DNA of 64,000 nucleotides from Chryseobacterium sp. IHB B 17019. Lineage in GTDB: Bacteria; Bacteroidota; Bacteroidia; Flavobacteriales; Weeksellaceae. Made by a program: the position numbers and the translations under genes. Of this stretch, positions 25,434-34,071 are shown piece after piece. Under the pieces are notes generated by a model. The model was not told where the DNA came from. It worked only from the letters and a program-made list of their open reading frames with translations, and ran no database searches. How positions within the stretch are numbered: position 1 is the stretch's first letter; the number at the start of each line of letters is the position of its first letter. The stretch lies in the NCBI RefSeq assembly GCF_001456155.1, contig NZ_CP013293.1, forward strand, positions 1,922,001 to 1,986,000. Reading direction: 5' to 3'.

Positions 25434-26524
25434 TATTCCCACCAGGCTTTAAATTGGTTGTCTGATTTGTTCAGATCGACAGGCTGACCGATCAACGGAG
25501 TCAATATATTCAGATTTTTTTGTTTTCCCAGGCTTGTTACCCTTTCCAGAGGCTCATTCCACGCATGAAGAGCCAATGCAAATTTAGAAGAATGGACGGG
25601 AATAATATTCTTTGCCTTTACATCAATACTCGCCTGAATGACATCTTCCGGCAGGGCATGAATGTATTTCCAGGCCTTATTGTACTGTCCGTTTTCTATG
25701 ATTGCATAATCGAACGGGCCGTATGTATCGCCAATCATTTTAAAATGGGTATCGTAGCCGCTGTCACCTCCTAAAAATAGCTTTTTGGTTGGGGTTTCCA
25801 AAACGTAAGACGTCCAAAGTGTAACATTTCTCTTCATTTTTCTTCCCGAAAAATGCCTTGCCGGAGTAAAGATTATTTTAATATTGTTCTTTAAAACCGC
25901 TTCTCCACCCCAGTCTTCTTCAATCAACTGTTCCGTTTTATAGCCCCATCGTTCCAAATGTGCACCGACTCCCAAAGGTAAAATCACTTGCTTTACCTTG
26001 CTTTTAATAGCCTTTACCGTAGGATAATCCAAATGGTCGTAATGATCGTGGGTGATGACCAGATAATCAACAATCGGAATATCCTCAGGCTTAAAAATAT
26101 CCGCTCCGGAGAAAGCTTTATTGAAAAATTTAAAGGGAGAACCATACGAACTCAAAACAGGATCCACCAAAAATGAAACTCCATCGGTCTGAATATAATA
26201 AGAAGAATGTCCCATCCAGATGAAAACATCCTGATCTTTCGGAAGATTTTTAAGGTTTGTATGAATGGATGGAATTGTTTTTAAAGGTTTTATAAGCGGA
26301 TTTTTTTTCTTAAAAAAGAAATCATATATCACTTTTGTCATACTGTAACCCTCTGCCAATGAAGGTGTATAACTGAGATTCTGAAACTGATTGTCTTTAT
26401 AATTCTTCGATTGCTGCATCCTTTCCAGCCTTTTACCTTTTGCTTCAGCCCCAAAAACCGGACGGTTGGTAATAATTAAATATAAGGCTATTAAAACAGC
26501 TATTACTATAATTGTATAGATCAT
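25430..26524 (-). CDS. Membrane-anchored MBL-fold hydrolase (NAPE-PLD/UlaG-like)
   Basis: The 364-residue protein has an N-terminal membrane anchor (about residues 2-18) and a metallo-beta-lactamase fold with THDHYDHLD at 158-166 (His159, His161, Asp163, His164), TPARHFSG near 235, GGDSGYDTHF near 255 and PVHSSKFALALHAW near 310. The layout is that of N-acylphosphatidylethanolamine phospholipase D-like and UlaG-like hydrolases, which bind two metal ions. Its substrate is not evident and may be a lipid given the anchor. The stop overlaps that of the converging GNAT gene by four bases. Confidence 0.88.
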   Translation of the reverse strand: MIYTIIVIAVLIALYLIITNRPVFGAEAKGKRLERMQQSKNYKDNQFQNLSYTPSLAEGYSMTKVIYDFFFKKKNPLIKPLKTIPSIHTNLKNLPKDQDVFIWMGHSSYYIQTDGVSFLVDPVLSSYGSPFKFFNKAFSGADIFKPEDIPIVDYLVITHDHYDHLDYPTVKAIKSKVKQVILPLGVGAHLERWGYKTEQLIEEDWGGEAVLKNNIKIIFTPARHFSGRKMKRNVTLWTSYVLETPTKKLFLGGDSGYDTHFKMIGDTYGPFDYAIIENGQYNKAWKYIHALPEDVIQASIDVKAKNIIPVHSSKFALALHAWNEPLERVTSLGKQKNLNILTPLIGQPVDLNKSDNQFKAWWEY

Positions 26525-26688
26525 TTCTTAAAAAATAAGTTTAAATGTATGACTTTAATATAATATGACGATTGGAAACTGACAAACCTTTATTTTTAAC
26601 TAAAATTATAATCAATTTTGAATAATTTATCATTGATTTCATTTCGGAATTACTTAAAACTCTTTAATTTAGCACCCGAAAAACAAAA

Positions 26689-28230
26689 GTGCGAAAGAAT
26701 TATTTTATATTATTTTTGCTTCTTATTATTATAACTTCCTGTGCATCAGTGAGAAGACATAATGAGCAAAGGGCATCCTGTATTCAGCCGGAAAAGTTGA
26801 AAGAGGATGTAGATTTTGCTTATACAAAATTGAAGGAAATGCATCCACAGCTGTACTGGTATATTTCTAAAGAAAATCTCGATCATAAGTTTGACAGCAT
26901 CAAGCAGACTATCAATGAGCCGCTTACCCCGCTTCAGTTTTATTTTAAATTACAGCCCGTAATTGCGGATATTCGTGAGGGGCACCTTTCTTTAAGAATT
27001 CCCCGGAAAAAGTTTACTCCTAAGGAAATCAAGCAATTAGAAAATAAGAAAGGCATGTTCAGCCGTTTTGAATATTATGTGGAAAACGATCGTCTTTTTA
27101 TTATCGAAAATAAAGATTCCATTGAAAACATAAAGCCCGGAACTGAAGTCCTGACAATCAACGACATTCCCATTTCCGAATATCTGAAAAAATACAGAAG
27201 ACTGGTAAGCAGTGATGGATTTAATACTACGTTTCAGTCGTATTTTCTAAAGGATTGGTTTTTCTATTTTTATGTTGCCGAAAACGGATTTTCTGATCAC
27301 GCCAAAATCGAAACGCTTTATAATGGTGAAAGAAAAACATTCCAGTTAAAAAGAGAAACAAAATCTGAAACCGAGATTAAAAAAGATAAAGAACTTGAAA
27401 AACGAACTGCTGAGAAAAAAGTCAACGATTATGTAGCTTTTAATAATTCTTATAACCGTAATTTTAGATTTATTGACGAAAATAAAACCATTGCTTACAT
27501 TAAAGTAAAAAGTTTTTCAAAAGATTATTCTGAAAAATTTTATAAAGAAACCTTTGAAAAGATTAAAAATTCAAAGTCTTCTTACCTCATCATCGATGTA
27601 CGGAATAATTATGGAGGTTCTCTTGATGAGATTAATAATTTATACTCCTATCTTACTTCCGATCCGTATGTCCTGATAAAACCATCACAGGTGACTTCAA
27701 AAATAGCTCCCTTGAAAACCAGCTATTTCAGACAGAGTAATTTTTTCCAGTATGCATACAAAAGCCTTACATATCCTACTTTCTTTTTTGCGCAGACATT
27801 CAGCACCTACAAAAAAGACGGAAAAGTGTATTATAAAATGAAGGCTGATAAAACCGCAAAGCCTAATAAAGATACTTTCAACGGGAAGATTTTTGTTCTG
27901 ATTAACGGAGGCAGCTTTTCAGCGTCGTCGATTTTTACTTCTAAACTTAAAAACGATAAAAGAGCTGTGCTTGTAGGTGAAGAAACCGGAGGCGCCAATG
28001 ACGGGACAGTTGCGGGATTTTATTCTTATCAGATATTACCGAACTCAAAAATCAATCTACCGGTCGGATTACTTCTGGTACAGCCGAATATTACTTTTAC
28101 ACATACCCGAAAAGGCGTAATTCCCGATGTATCAATTACTGAAAAAATGCAGGATATTCTTGATAAAAAAGATCCTCAAATGGAATGGATCCTTAATGAA
28201 ATTGAGAAGGAGAAAAATCAAAATAAATAA
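26689..28230 (+). CDS. S41 family peptidase lipoprotein
   Basis: From a GTG at 26689 the product has 513 residues and a lipoprotein signal ending ITSCA. A divergent PDZ-like region around residues 130-220 precedes a tail-specific-protease fold. The segment NGGSFSASSIF near residue 406 holds the likely nucleophile (Ser411), followed by the GEETGGANDG region. In this branch the Tsp/CtpA catalytic lysine is not obvious at the usual place, as in tricorn-like S41 enzymes. It probably cleaves envelope proteins or peptides from the periplasmic face of a membrane. It stands alone, ending at a long hairpin. Confidence 0.85.
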   Translation: MRKNYFILFLLLIIITSCASVRRHNEQRASCIQPEKLKEDVDFAYTKLKEMHPQLYWYISKENLDHKFDSIKQTINEPLTPLQFYFKLQPVIADIREGHLSLRIPRKKFTPKEIKQLENKKGMFSRFEYYVENDRLFIIENKDSIENIKPGTEVLTINDIPISEYLKKYRRLVSSDGFNTTFQSYFLKDWFFYFYVAENGFSDHAKIETLYNGERKTFQLKRETKSETEIKKDKELEKRTAEKKVNDYVAFNNSYNRNFRFIDENKTIAYIKVKSFSKDYSEKFYKETFEKIKNSKSSYLIIDVRNNYGGSLDEINNLYSYLTSDPYVLIKPSQVTSKIAPLKTSYFRQSNFFQYAYKSLTYPTFFFAQTFSTYKKDGKVYYKMKADKTAKPNKDTFNGKIFVLINGGSFSASSIFTSKLKNDKRAVLVGEETGGANDGTVAGFYSYQILPNSKINLPVGLLLVQPNITFTHTRKGVIPDVSITEKMQDILDKKDPQMEWILNEIEKEKNQNK

Positions 28231-28237
28231 TTGTAAT

Positions 28238-28292
28238 GGTTTCGGGGTTTCGGGTTACGGGCCAAAGGCCCGCAACCCGAAACCCCGAAACC
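28238..28292. terminator. Large GC-rich hairpin between converging genes
   Basis: Two 26-base arms (28238-28263 and 28267-28292) pair at 25 of 26 positions around the loop AAA. The left arm is built from the 8-mer GGTTTCGG in tandem, then GTTACGGG. This is far richer in GC than the surroundings. It ends one base into the TAG stop of the membrane-protein gene at 28292. It can terminate both convergent transcripts, and the tandem G-tracts could also form a quadruplex on the plus strand. Confidence 0.7.
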
Positions 28293-28888
28293 TATCTTTT
28301 TAATTCCATTAAAAGATTCTCTATCTGCTTGATATATCTTCCGTAAAACTTATCAAACCAGTATCTTCCGAATACAAACAATGAGAAAAGCCCTACAATG
28401 AGCGTACCTATTAAAGTCGTTGCAATCCTAAGATCTGACAATGGCTGTCGGTGGGGAATAAATTCCAGTACTATAATTAATTCACAGACCAGAAAAGGAG
28501 CAAAAGCCAGGTAAAATGAGAGGTAGTACTGCTTATTCAGATTAAACTGATGCAGTAAATCCTGCAAGCTGTCATAGGTTTTCAACATTGTATTGCTCAT
28601 ATTTTTATACAACTTAAAAAACTGACTGTAAAAGAAAAAAGTTACAAAAACCATTGAAGCGATCAGGATTGTGATGTAAAATTTAAACTTGAACGGGGCC
28701 TCACATAAAGCAATTAATCCAAAGGCAAAAACAAAAATTCCAATGGTTGACCAAAATTCCAGGCGCATATTTTTACGTATTTTTTCTAGCGGAAGATTGA
28801 TTTTATTTTTCTGCTCGATGCTGATTTCCGGTGTTTCTTCAAACGAATCGTCTTCGTTCCAGCTATTTTTTAGTTCATCTATATTCAT
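28292..28888 (-). CDS. Four-helix membrane protein paired with an ECF sigma factor
   Basis: This 198-residue protein has a 40-residue acidic N-terminal cytosolic segment (MNIDELKNSWNEDDSFEE), then four predicted membrane helices (about 47-65, 70-88, 121-142 and 156-174). It lies seven bases after an ECF sigma gene on the same strand, a position normally held by an anti-sigma factor. No zinc-binding anti-sigma motif (HxxxCxxC) is present. It is therefore probably the sigma factor's membrane partner, but the mode of inhibition is not known. Confidence 0.75.
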   Translation of the reverse strand: MNIDELKNSWNEDDSFEETPEISIEQKNKINLPLEKIRKNMRLEFWSTIGIFVFAFGLIALCEAPFKFKFYITILIASMVFVTFFFYSQFFKLYKNMSNTMLKTYDSLQDLLHQFNLNKQYYLSFYLAFAPFLVCELIIVLEFIPHRQPLSDLRIATTLIGTLIVGLFSLFVFGRYWFDKFYGRYIKQIENLLMELKR

Positions 28889-28895
28889 TTTGATG

Positions 28896-29390
28896 TTATT
28901 TTACATTTAAAATATCTTTGAGTTTATTCTTTGCCCTGTTCATTTTTACGCGGACATTGCCTTCGGAAATTCCCATTTGTTCAGCAATTTCTTTTCCGGA
29001 GAAATCTTCGAGGTAATAGAAAATAAATGCTTTATCAATGGGACCTAACTGATGAATGGCGTTGTACATCGCATTCAGCTTTTCTTCTTTTTCATTGTCC
29101 GGTTCATCATTGGCGATTCTGTATTCGGTAAAATCATCATTCGCGATAAAGCTTCTCTTTTTTTCATTTTTAAGAAAAATAATTGCGGTATTGAGGGCTA
29201 TTCTGTACATCCAGGTCGAAAACTGACTTTCACCTTTAAAATTCGGGTAAGCTTTCCAGATCTGATAGGTAATCTCCTGAAAAAGATCGTCGCGATCTTC
29301 TTTTTCATCCATATACATTTTAGAAATCTTAAAAATGATTCCTTTATGCTTCTCGATTTTTCCTAAAAATTCTTGTTCCAGTGAGGTCAT
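28896..29390 (-). CDS. ECF-type RNA polymerase sigma factor
   Basis: The 164-residue protein has sigma region 2 (about residues 15-80, KEDRDDLFQEITYQIWKAY with the core-binding acidic patch, then FSTWMYRIALNTAI) and region 4 (about 108-160, LGPIDKAFIFYYLEDFSGKE and ISEGNVRVKMNRAKNKL). The length is standard for the ECF group. Its target promoters cannot be seen in the window. The cotranscribed membrane protein downstream likely controls its release. Confidence 0.9.
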   Translation of the reverse strand: MTSLEQEFLGKIEKHKGIIFKISKMYMDEKEDRDDLFQEITYQIWKAYPNFKGESQFSTWMYRIALNTAIIFLKNEKKRSFIANDDFTEYRIANDEPDNEKEEKLNAMYNAIHQLGPIDKAFIFYYLEDFSGKEIAEQMGISEGNVRVKMNRAKNKLKDILNVK

Positions 29391-29460
29391 GATTTCTTTA
29401 GTCTATGGAGTTAGTGTCAGTCTGAAAAAAATGTTACAGTTTTTTTTGTAAAATAATAAA

Positions 29461-29493
29461 AAAAGCCCGACAGAAGTACTCCGTCGGACTTTT
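29461..29493 (-). terminator. Terminator of the GapN-like gene
   Basis: AAAAGCCCGAC (29461-29471) and GTCGGACTTTT (29483-29493) form a stem with one mismatch, ending in T on the minus strand. It lies 25 bp beyond the GapN-like stop. Confidence 0.85.
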
Positions 29494-29517
29494 ATAGTCT
29501 AAAATTAGGAATTTAAA

Positions 29518-31146
29518 TTAAAAAATATAATCTGTGCTCAGGAAATTAGAGTCATGATCCCTCACAATTGTATTTAACAATTTTTTATTGGAATCTGTCA
29601 CTTTTGCTGCCACCAGAGACCTGATCGAGAACGAACGAAGCGCATCAAATACAGAAAGTGTACCTTCCGCGCTGTCTTTTCTTCCGGTAAACGGGAAAAC
29701 ATCCGGACCTCTCTGCGCCTGGCAATTGATGTTGACACGGCTTACCAGATTCACGAACGAATCAATTAATGTTGAAACTTCCCTCGGATCTTCACTGAAA
29801 ATACTCACCTGCATCCCGTGATCTGCATTCACCTGATAATCAATCGGCTCCTCAATATCTTCAAATGGAACAACCGGAATTACCGGTCCGAACTGCTCTT
29901 CATGATACAATTTCATATCGTTATTAACAGGATAAACTACCGCCGGGAAAACAAAAGACTCTTCTGTAAATCCGCCATTTCCATTTAAAACTTTCGCTCC
30001 TTTCGCCAAAGCATCATCAATACATTCTTTTAGGTAAGGCGGCTTATTCACTTCCGGAAGCGGAGTGATTTTTACGTCTTTTTCCCACGGAAGCCCTGCT
30101 TTCATTGCGGAAACGGCAGCCGTCAGCTTTTGAGTAAACTCTTCGGCAACATCTTTTTGAACAAAAATTAGTTTAAGCGCCGTACAACGCTGACCATTAA
30201 AAGAAAGTGCACCCAAAATGCATTCACTCACCGCAACATCAAGATTGGCATGTTTCGTAACAATCGCTGCATTTTTTGCATCTAAACTTAAAATTGCTCT
30301 CAAACGATTCACTTTTGGATGCAGCTTTTTCAATCCGTTGGCTACTTTGCTGGAACCGATGAAAGCTAAAACATTCACTTTTCCGCTTTCCATAATCGGT
30401 GTGATGATTTCCGAACCTTTTCCGTACAAAGTATTCACAGTTCCTTTTGGAAAGGCTTCTTTGAATGCATTTAACAAAGGATAATGCGCCAAGACGCCGT
30501 GTTTTGGAAGCTTAAATAGAATAGTATTCCCCATAATTAAAGCGGGAATCAGCGTGGTAAAAATTTCGTTCAAAGGATAATTGAAAGGTCCCATGCTCAA
30601 CACTACGCCAAGCGGCGCTCTCCTGATCTGGGCAATCGTGCCTTCCGCCTGCTGGAAACGGGAAGATTCGCGGTCAAGATCTTTCAATGCATCGATAGTT
30701 TGGTTAATATAATCTACGGTTCTGTCGAATTCCTTGGTAGAATCTCCCAGTGTTTTCCCGATTTCCCACATCAACAGCTTAATGACCAAATCACGCTGCT
30801 GAATCATCAGATAAACAAACTTCTGCATACATTTGATACGCCCTTCCACAGACATGGTCGGCCATTCTCCCAGTCCGTTGTCATAAGCTTTTACCGAGGC
30901 TTCCAGAACTTCCATTGCTTCTTTCGGACTGATGTTCGGGATGCTTCCCAATAGTTTTCTTTCCAGACCGTTTTCCGTACGAATACAAACCGGCGAATAG
31001 ATATTCTGAACATCACCACTCCACTCTACCAGCTCACCGTTTAAAAGGTAAACTTTCTGATGGATTTCGGGAACTTTATATTCTTCGGGGATTTCGTTTT
31101 CGGATTTGAATATTTCATGAAACGATGGTGTCTTTGCTAATTCCAT
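29518..31146 (-). CDS. NADP-dependent glyceraldehyde-3-phosphate dehydrogenase-like aldehyde dehydrogenase
   Basis: This 542-residue aldehyde dehydrogenase has the usual catalytic cysteine at Cys321 in SFNGQRCTALK, Asn189 in GPFNYP and Lys212 in LFKLPKHG. Its overall sequence matches the bacterial GapN-like group, which oxidises glyceraldehyde 3-phosphate directly to 3-phosphoglycerate and makes NADPH. The second catalytic motif ELGGK of typical aldehyde dehydrogenases appears as SLDAK (residues 287-291), so the general-base glutamate is apparently replaced by serine. The function is inferred and the substrate could differ. It is monocistronic. Confidence 0.82.
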   Translation of the reverse strand: MELAKTPSFHEIFKSENEIPEEYKVPEIHQKVYLLNGELVEWSGDVQNIYSPVCIRTENGLERKLLGSIPNISPKEAMEVLEASVKAYDNGLGEWPTMSVEGRIKCMQKFVYLMIQQRDLVIKLLMWEIGKTLGDSTKEFDRTVDYINQTIDALKDLDRESSRFQQAEGTIAQIRRAPLGVVLSMGPFNYPLNEIFTTLIPALIMGNTILFKLPKHGVLAHYPLLNAFKEAFPKGTVNTLYGKGSEIITPIMESGKVNVLAFIGSSKVANGLKKLHPKVNRLRAILSLDAKNAAIVTKHANLDVAVSECILGALSFNGQRCTALKLIFVQKDVAEEFTQKLTAAVSAMKAGLPWEKDVKITPLPEVNKPPYLKECIDDALAKGAKVLNGNGGFTEESFVFPAVVYPVNNDMKLYHEEQFGPVIPVVPFEDIEEPIDYQVNADHGMQVSIFSEDPREVSTLIDSFVNLVSRVNINCQAQRGPDVFPFTGRKDSAEGTLSVFDALRSFSIRSLVAAKVTDSNKKLLNTIVRDHDSNFLSTDYIF

Positions 31147-31343
31147 AAGTTTTTGTTTTTTTAATAGTGTGAGTGAAAAATTTAATAGAATAAAGGTAGA
31201 CGTTACAATTGATTTTAAAAAGAGCAGATTGATAGATTTGTTCTATTTAAAAGGTTTTTGAATTAAAAATATATATTAATTTTATGACTAACTTAAAAAA
31301 ATCCTATTATTTCTTTTATATTTAGAAAATAAAGTAGAGATTC

Positions 31344-31577
31344 GTGTTTCAATTACTAACAACCAGACAAGTGGAAAAGAAATTTACCGAACAAAGTGAT
31401 CAGGAATTATCACAAAAAGCAAAGAAGAAGAAATCGGCTAATCTTCTTAATGCGCTATTAATTGGGGTAATGATAGGAATTGTTATTTACAGTATTTCGA
31501 AAAACGGCTTTGGTTTTCTCATATTAATTCCACTATTTTTCATCTATAAAGCGATGAATAATCCAAGAAATAAATGA
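31344..31577 (+). CDS. Small two-helix membrane protein, paralogue of the next gene
   Basis: From the GTG at 31344 the product has 77 residues; a second GTG at 31371 would shorten it to 68 and is also possible. A charged N-terminal segment (EQSDQELSQKAKKKK) is followed by two hydrophobic helices (about residues 33-49 and 54-68) and a short basic tail. The layout repeats in the next gene (ELNDEKLLKKRD, then two helices), so the two are tandem paralogues. This family has no known function; homologues are common as small flavobacterial membrane proteins. Confidence 0.6.
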   Translation: MFQLLTTRQVEKKFTEQSDQELSQKAKKKKSANLLNALLIGVMIGIVIYSISKNGFGFLILIPLFFIYKAMNNPRNK

Positions 31578-31610
31578 TTTATTCTATATAAAAACTAAAC
31601 CAGTCACACC

Positions 31611-31865
31611 ATGAACAACGTAAACAAAGAACTAAACGATGAAAAATTACTCAAAAAAAGAGATTTATTAAAAGGTGCTTCAATAGGCCTTGGGATTGTT
31701 TATATATTGGCAATTGCCATTTTGATTTATCTTTTTGTCACAAGAGGAACTCAGAATATTCCTTTGGCGATATTTATTCCTGTTTTTGCAATGATTGCAG
31801 TTTTTATTCCTTTGCTGATCAATTTAGGCTTACTCAATAAAGAAATTAAATCAAGAAATCTCTAA
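31611..31865 (+). CDS. Small two-helix membrane protein
   Basis: This 84-residue protein begins with a charged segment NVNKELNDEKLLKKRDLLKG, followed by two membrane helices (about residues 22-43 and 51-74) and a KEIKSRNL tail. It is 33 bp after its smaller paralogue and 14 bp before the DUF3667 gene, so the three probably form one operon. Relatives are sometimes annotated as redox-active disulfide proteins, but this sequence has no cysteine, so that name is not supported here. Confidence 0.7.
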   Translation: MNNVNKELNDEKLLKKRDLLKGASIGLGIVYILAIAILIYLFVTRGTQNIPLAIFIPVFAMIAVFIPLLINLGLLNKEIKSRNL

Positions 31866-31879
31866 TTTTCTAAGATAAT

Positions 31880-32674
31880 ATGGAATTAAATTGTCAAAAC
31901 TGCAATGAAATTATTACTGCTCATTTTTGTTGTAATTGCGGCCAAAAGAAATACAAAAGAATTGACAGAAAATATATTCTGGACGAAATTCAATATACTT
32001 TTCTTCATACCAACAAAGGGTTTCTGTATTCTGTAAAAAATATCATTAAAAATCCCGGCAAAACAGCAAGAGAATTTATAGACGGCAACCGGGTGAATCA
32101 TTACAAACCTATTTTACTGGCTTTCGTCTTGAGTGGTATTTCTGCTTTTATATCGTTCAAAATAATTGGGCTTGAAAAAATCATGTCCTCTATTTACGCA
32201 AAAGAAAATATCAATTCAGAGTTCATGAATGATTATATGACGATCACTTCAAGCTATAATTCTATCATAATGCTTCTGTTGATACCGATTTTTGCACTCT
32301 TTACAAAACTGGCATTCAGGAAATGGGGCCACAATTACTATGAACATGTAGTAATGAATTCGTATATACTTTGCTATTATACACTTTTCAATATTTTCAT
32401 TGTGTATCCGCTGATGTTTATCATGAAAAATAATGTGGAATATTTCTCTTATTTCACGAGCCTTTCAATGCTGGCAGTTCCTTTTATGTTAGTTTGGTTT
32501 TTTAAAGAATTCTATTCAGATAAACCATTAAAAAGTATAATTGGCCGGGTTGGAGTAACGATAGGTTTAATGATTTTAGGATTTATAATTTTTATGATGA
32601 TGATATTTATTGGAACAGTTATTTTTGCCGCTATTAAAGGGCCAGAAGCATTAGAATACATGAAACCAAAATAA
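31880..32674 (+). CDS. DUF3667 membrane protein with N-terminal zinc ribbon
   Basis: This 264-residue protein starts with a compact cysteine cluster, CQNCNEIITAHFCCNCGQ (Cys5, Cys8, then CCxC at residues 17-20), which looks like a zinc ribbon, then the DUF3667 segment YTFLHTNKGFLYSVKNII and VNHYKPILLAFVLSG. Five hydrophobic helices follow in the second half. DUF3667 is a Bacteroidota family of unknown function. It ends 57 bp before a VOC gene. Confidence 0.85.
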   Translation: MELNCQNCNEIITAHFCCNCGQKKYKRIDRKYILDEIQYTFLHTNKGFLYSVKNIIKNPGKTAREFIDGNRVNHYKPILLAFVLSGISAFISFKIIGLEKIMSSIYAKENINSEFMNDYMTITSSYNSIIMLLLIPIFALFTKLAFRKWGHNYYEHVVMNSYILCYYTLFNIFIVYPLMFIMKNNVEYFSYFTSLSMLAVPFMLVWFFKEFYSDKPLKSIIGRVGVTIGLMILGFIIFMMMIFIGTVIFAAIKGPEALEYMKPK

Positions 32675-32730
32675 AAATTCGACTTCTTTCTTGGAGTTTT
32701 TATAAATAATTAACCATAAAAATCACAACA

Positions 32731-33096
32731 ATGGATGTAAAATTTGAAGCAGGAATTAACATCGCTATTAAAATTCCAAAAAGCAAATATGACAAAACAG
32801 TTGCCTTTTACAAGGACATTTTGAAACTGGAAGTTGAAGAAAAACCAATCGATAATCCAACTGTTTCCAGAACCCACGAAGTGAAGTTCGGAAATAATGT
32901 GATCTGGCTGGATTGCGTTGACAACTACACCCACTCTGAAACATGGTTACAGCTTACGGTTCCCAATATAGAAGAAGCGACAGCTTATTTAAATGCCAAT
33001 GCTGTGGAAACGTGTGACGAGATTGAAGAACTTCCGGAAAATATGCATTGGATACAAGATCCGGCCGGAACAGTATTTAATGTTCAGGAAAGATAA
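32731..33096 (+). CDS. VOC family protein
   Basis: This is a 121-residue single-domain VOC protein: AGINIAIKIPKSKYDKTVAF with the FYKDIL motif at residues 8-30, a central NNVIWLDCVDNYTHSETWLQ segment, and WIQDPAGTVFNVQE at the end. It is the only VOC gene outside the 1-12 kb cluster. The GlxI-type metal ligands cannot be placed with confidence. It ends 15 bp from the converging SDR-like gene with no clear terminator. Confidence 0.85.
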   Translation: MDVKFEAGINIAIKIPKSKYDKTVAFYKDILKLEVEEKPIDNPTVSRTHEVKFGNNVIWLDCVDNYTHSETWLQLTVPNIEEATAYLNANAVETCDEIEELPENMHWIQDPAGTVFNVQER

Positions 33097-33111
33097 TTGT
33101 AGACCAATTTA

Positions 33112-33870
33112 CTACAAATGAAAATACCGCGGATCCGGATATTGAAACTCAAAATCAAGGTCTGAAATCAATTTTGAAGCCGATATTGTTCTGCCTGTAT
33201 TGGTTCGCTCTCCCTCATACGGCAGATCCTTCTGAGCATTAATGACCTCTTCTTTATTGGGATGAACAGGCGCCACCACATTGTACACTTTGGACTGAGA
33301 TTGATTGTCCAACATTTTTTCAACAACCGAACAAATATCTGCATAATGAATATGATTCACCAACAGGTCCAAACCGGAAATATTGTAACTCTTTAATAGC
33401 CTCTGATCTCCCATCAATCCTGCTAATCTCAAAATATTAGCCTGCGGAAATCTGCTTGCAATAAAACTCTCACTCGGAACATTTTCTGCAGGTTGATCGT
33501 CTTCCGTAAACTCTTTTTCAGTATCAGGATAAACTCCGGTTGAACTCATCAAAAATAACTGACCTTTGTAATCTCCAAGAAACCTCAACAGGTTTTCCTG
33601 TCTTTCCTTCATGGAAACCTGCGCTCCTCTGATTCCCGAAAACGGAACAGTAATAATAATTGAATCTAATTCTGAAGCAACTTCCCATGCTGTCATTGTT
33701 TCGGATAAATCGTCCGGAAAGTCAACCAACGTCGGGTGATATCCTTTTGAGGTAAAATCTTCTAATTTGGGTTGAGAAGTCGTGGTTGCAAAAATTTCGT
33801 ATCGATCTGATAATTTTTCTGCTATATGATTTCCAAGCCAGCCGCAGCCGATGATTCCCAGTTTTTTCAT
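33112..33870 (-). CDS. NAD(P)-binding protein, YeeZ-like extended SDR
   Basis: This 252-residue protein starts with the Rossmann motif GIIGCGWLGNHIAEKL (residues 5-20), and has a central SSTGVYPD segment (residues 108-115) resembling the catalytic region of extended SDR proteins, but with no YxxxK pair that can be placed with confidence. This is typical of the YeeZ-like NAD(P)-dependent epimerase group. The function is unknown. It is followed by a palindromic repeat and a terminator that belong to the next region. Confidence 0.8.
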   Translation of the reverse strand: MKKLGIIGCGWLGNHIAEKLSDRYEIFATTTSQPKLEDFTSKGYHPTLVDFPDDLSETMTAWEVASELDSIIITVPFSGIRGAQVSMKERQENLLRFLGDYKGQLFLMSSTGVYPDTEKEFTEDDQPAENVPSESFIASRFPQANILRLAGLMGDQRLLKSYNISGLDLLVNHIHYADICSVVEKMLDNQSQSKVYNVVAPVHPNKEEVINAQKDLPYEGERTNTGRTISASKLISDLDFEFQYPDPRYFHL

Positions 33871-33956
33871 TGTTGTTATTTAGGCTTCAAAAATATTACT
33901 TTTAATGGTAATATTTATTATCATTATATTATTATCATCATAAATTATTTTCCACA

Positions 33957-34042
33957 AGTTTGTCATCCTGAAAGGATCTAGGCAGGAATCTTTCCATGCT
34001 TTTATCTAATATTAAGCTTAGATCCTTTCAGGATGACAAACT
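33957..34042. repeat. Perfect palindromic element (TGTCATCCTGA family)
   Basis: Two 24-base arms at 33957-33980 and 34019-34042 are perfect inverted copies (outer part AGTTTGTCATCCTGAAAG) around a 38-base centre. The left arm contains TGTCATCCTGAAAGGATCT, and the centre holds GGAATCTTTCC. This 86-bp unit is the best-preserved copy of the family that also appears at 14515-14615. Confidence 0.7.
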
Positions 34043-34071
34043 GTGTGGTTTAGATGGATGTTAATAAAAAA

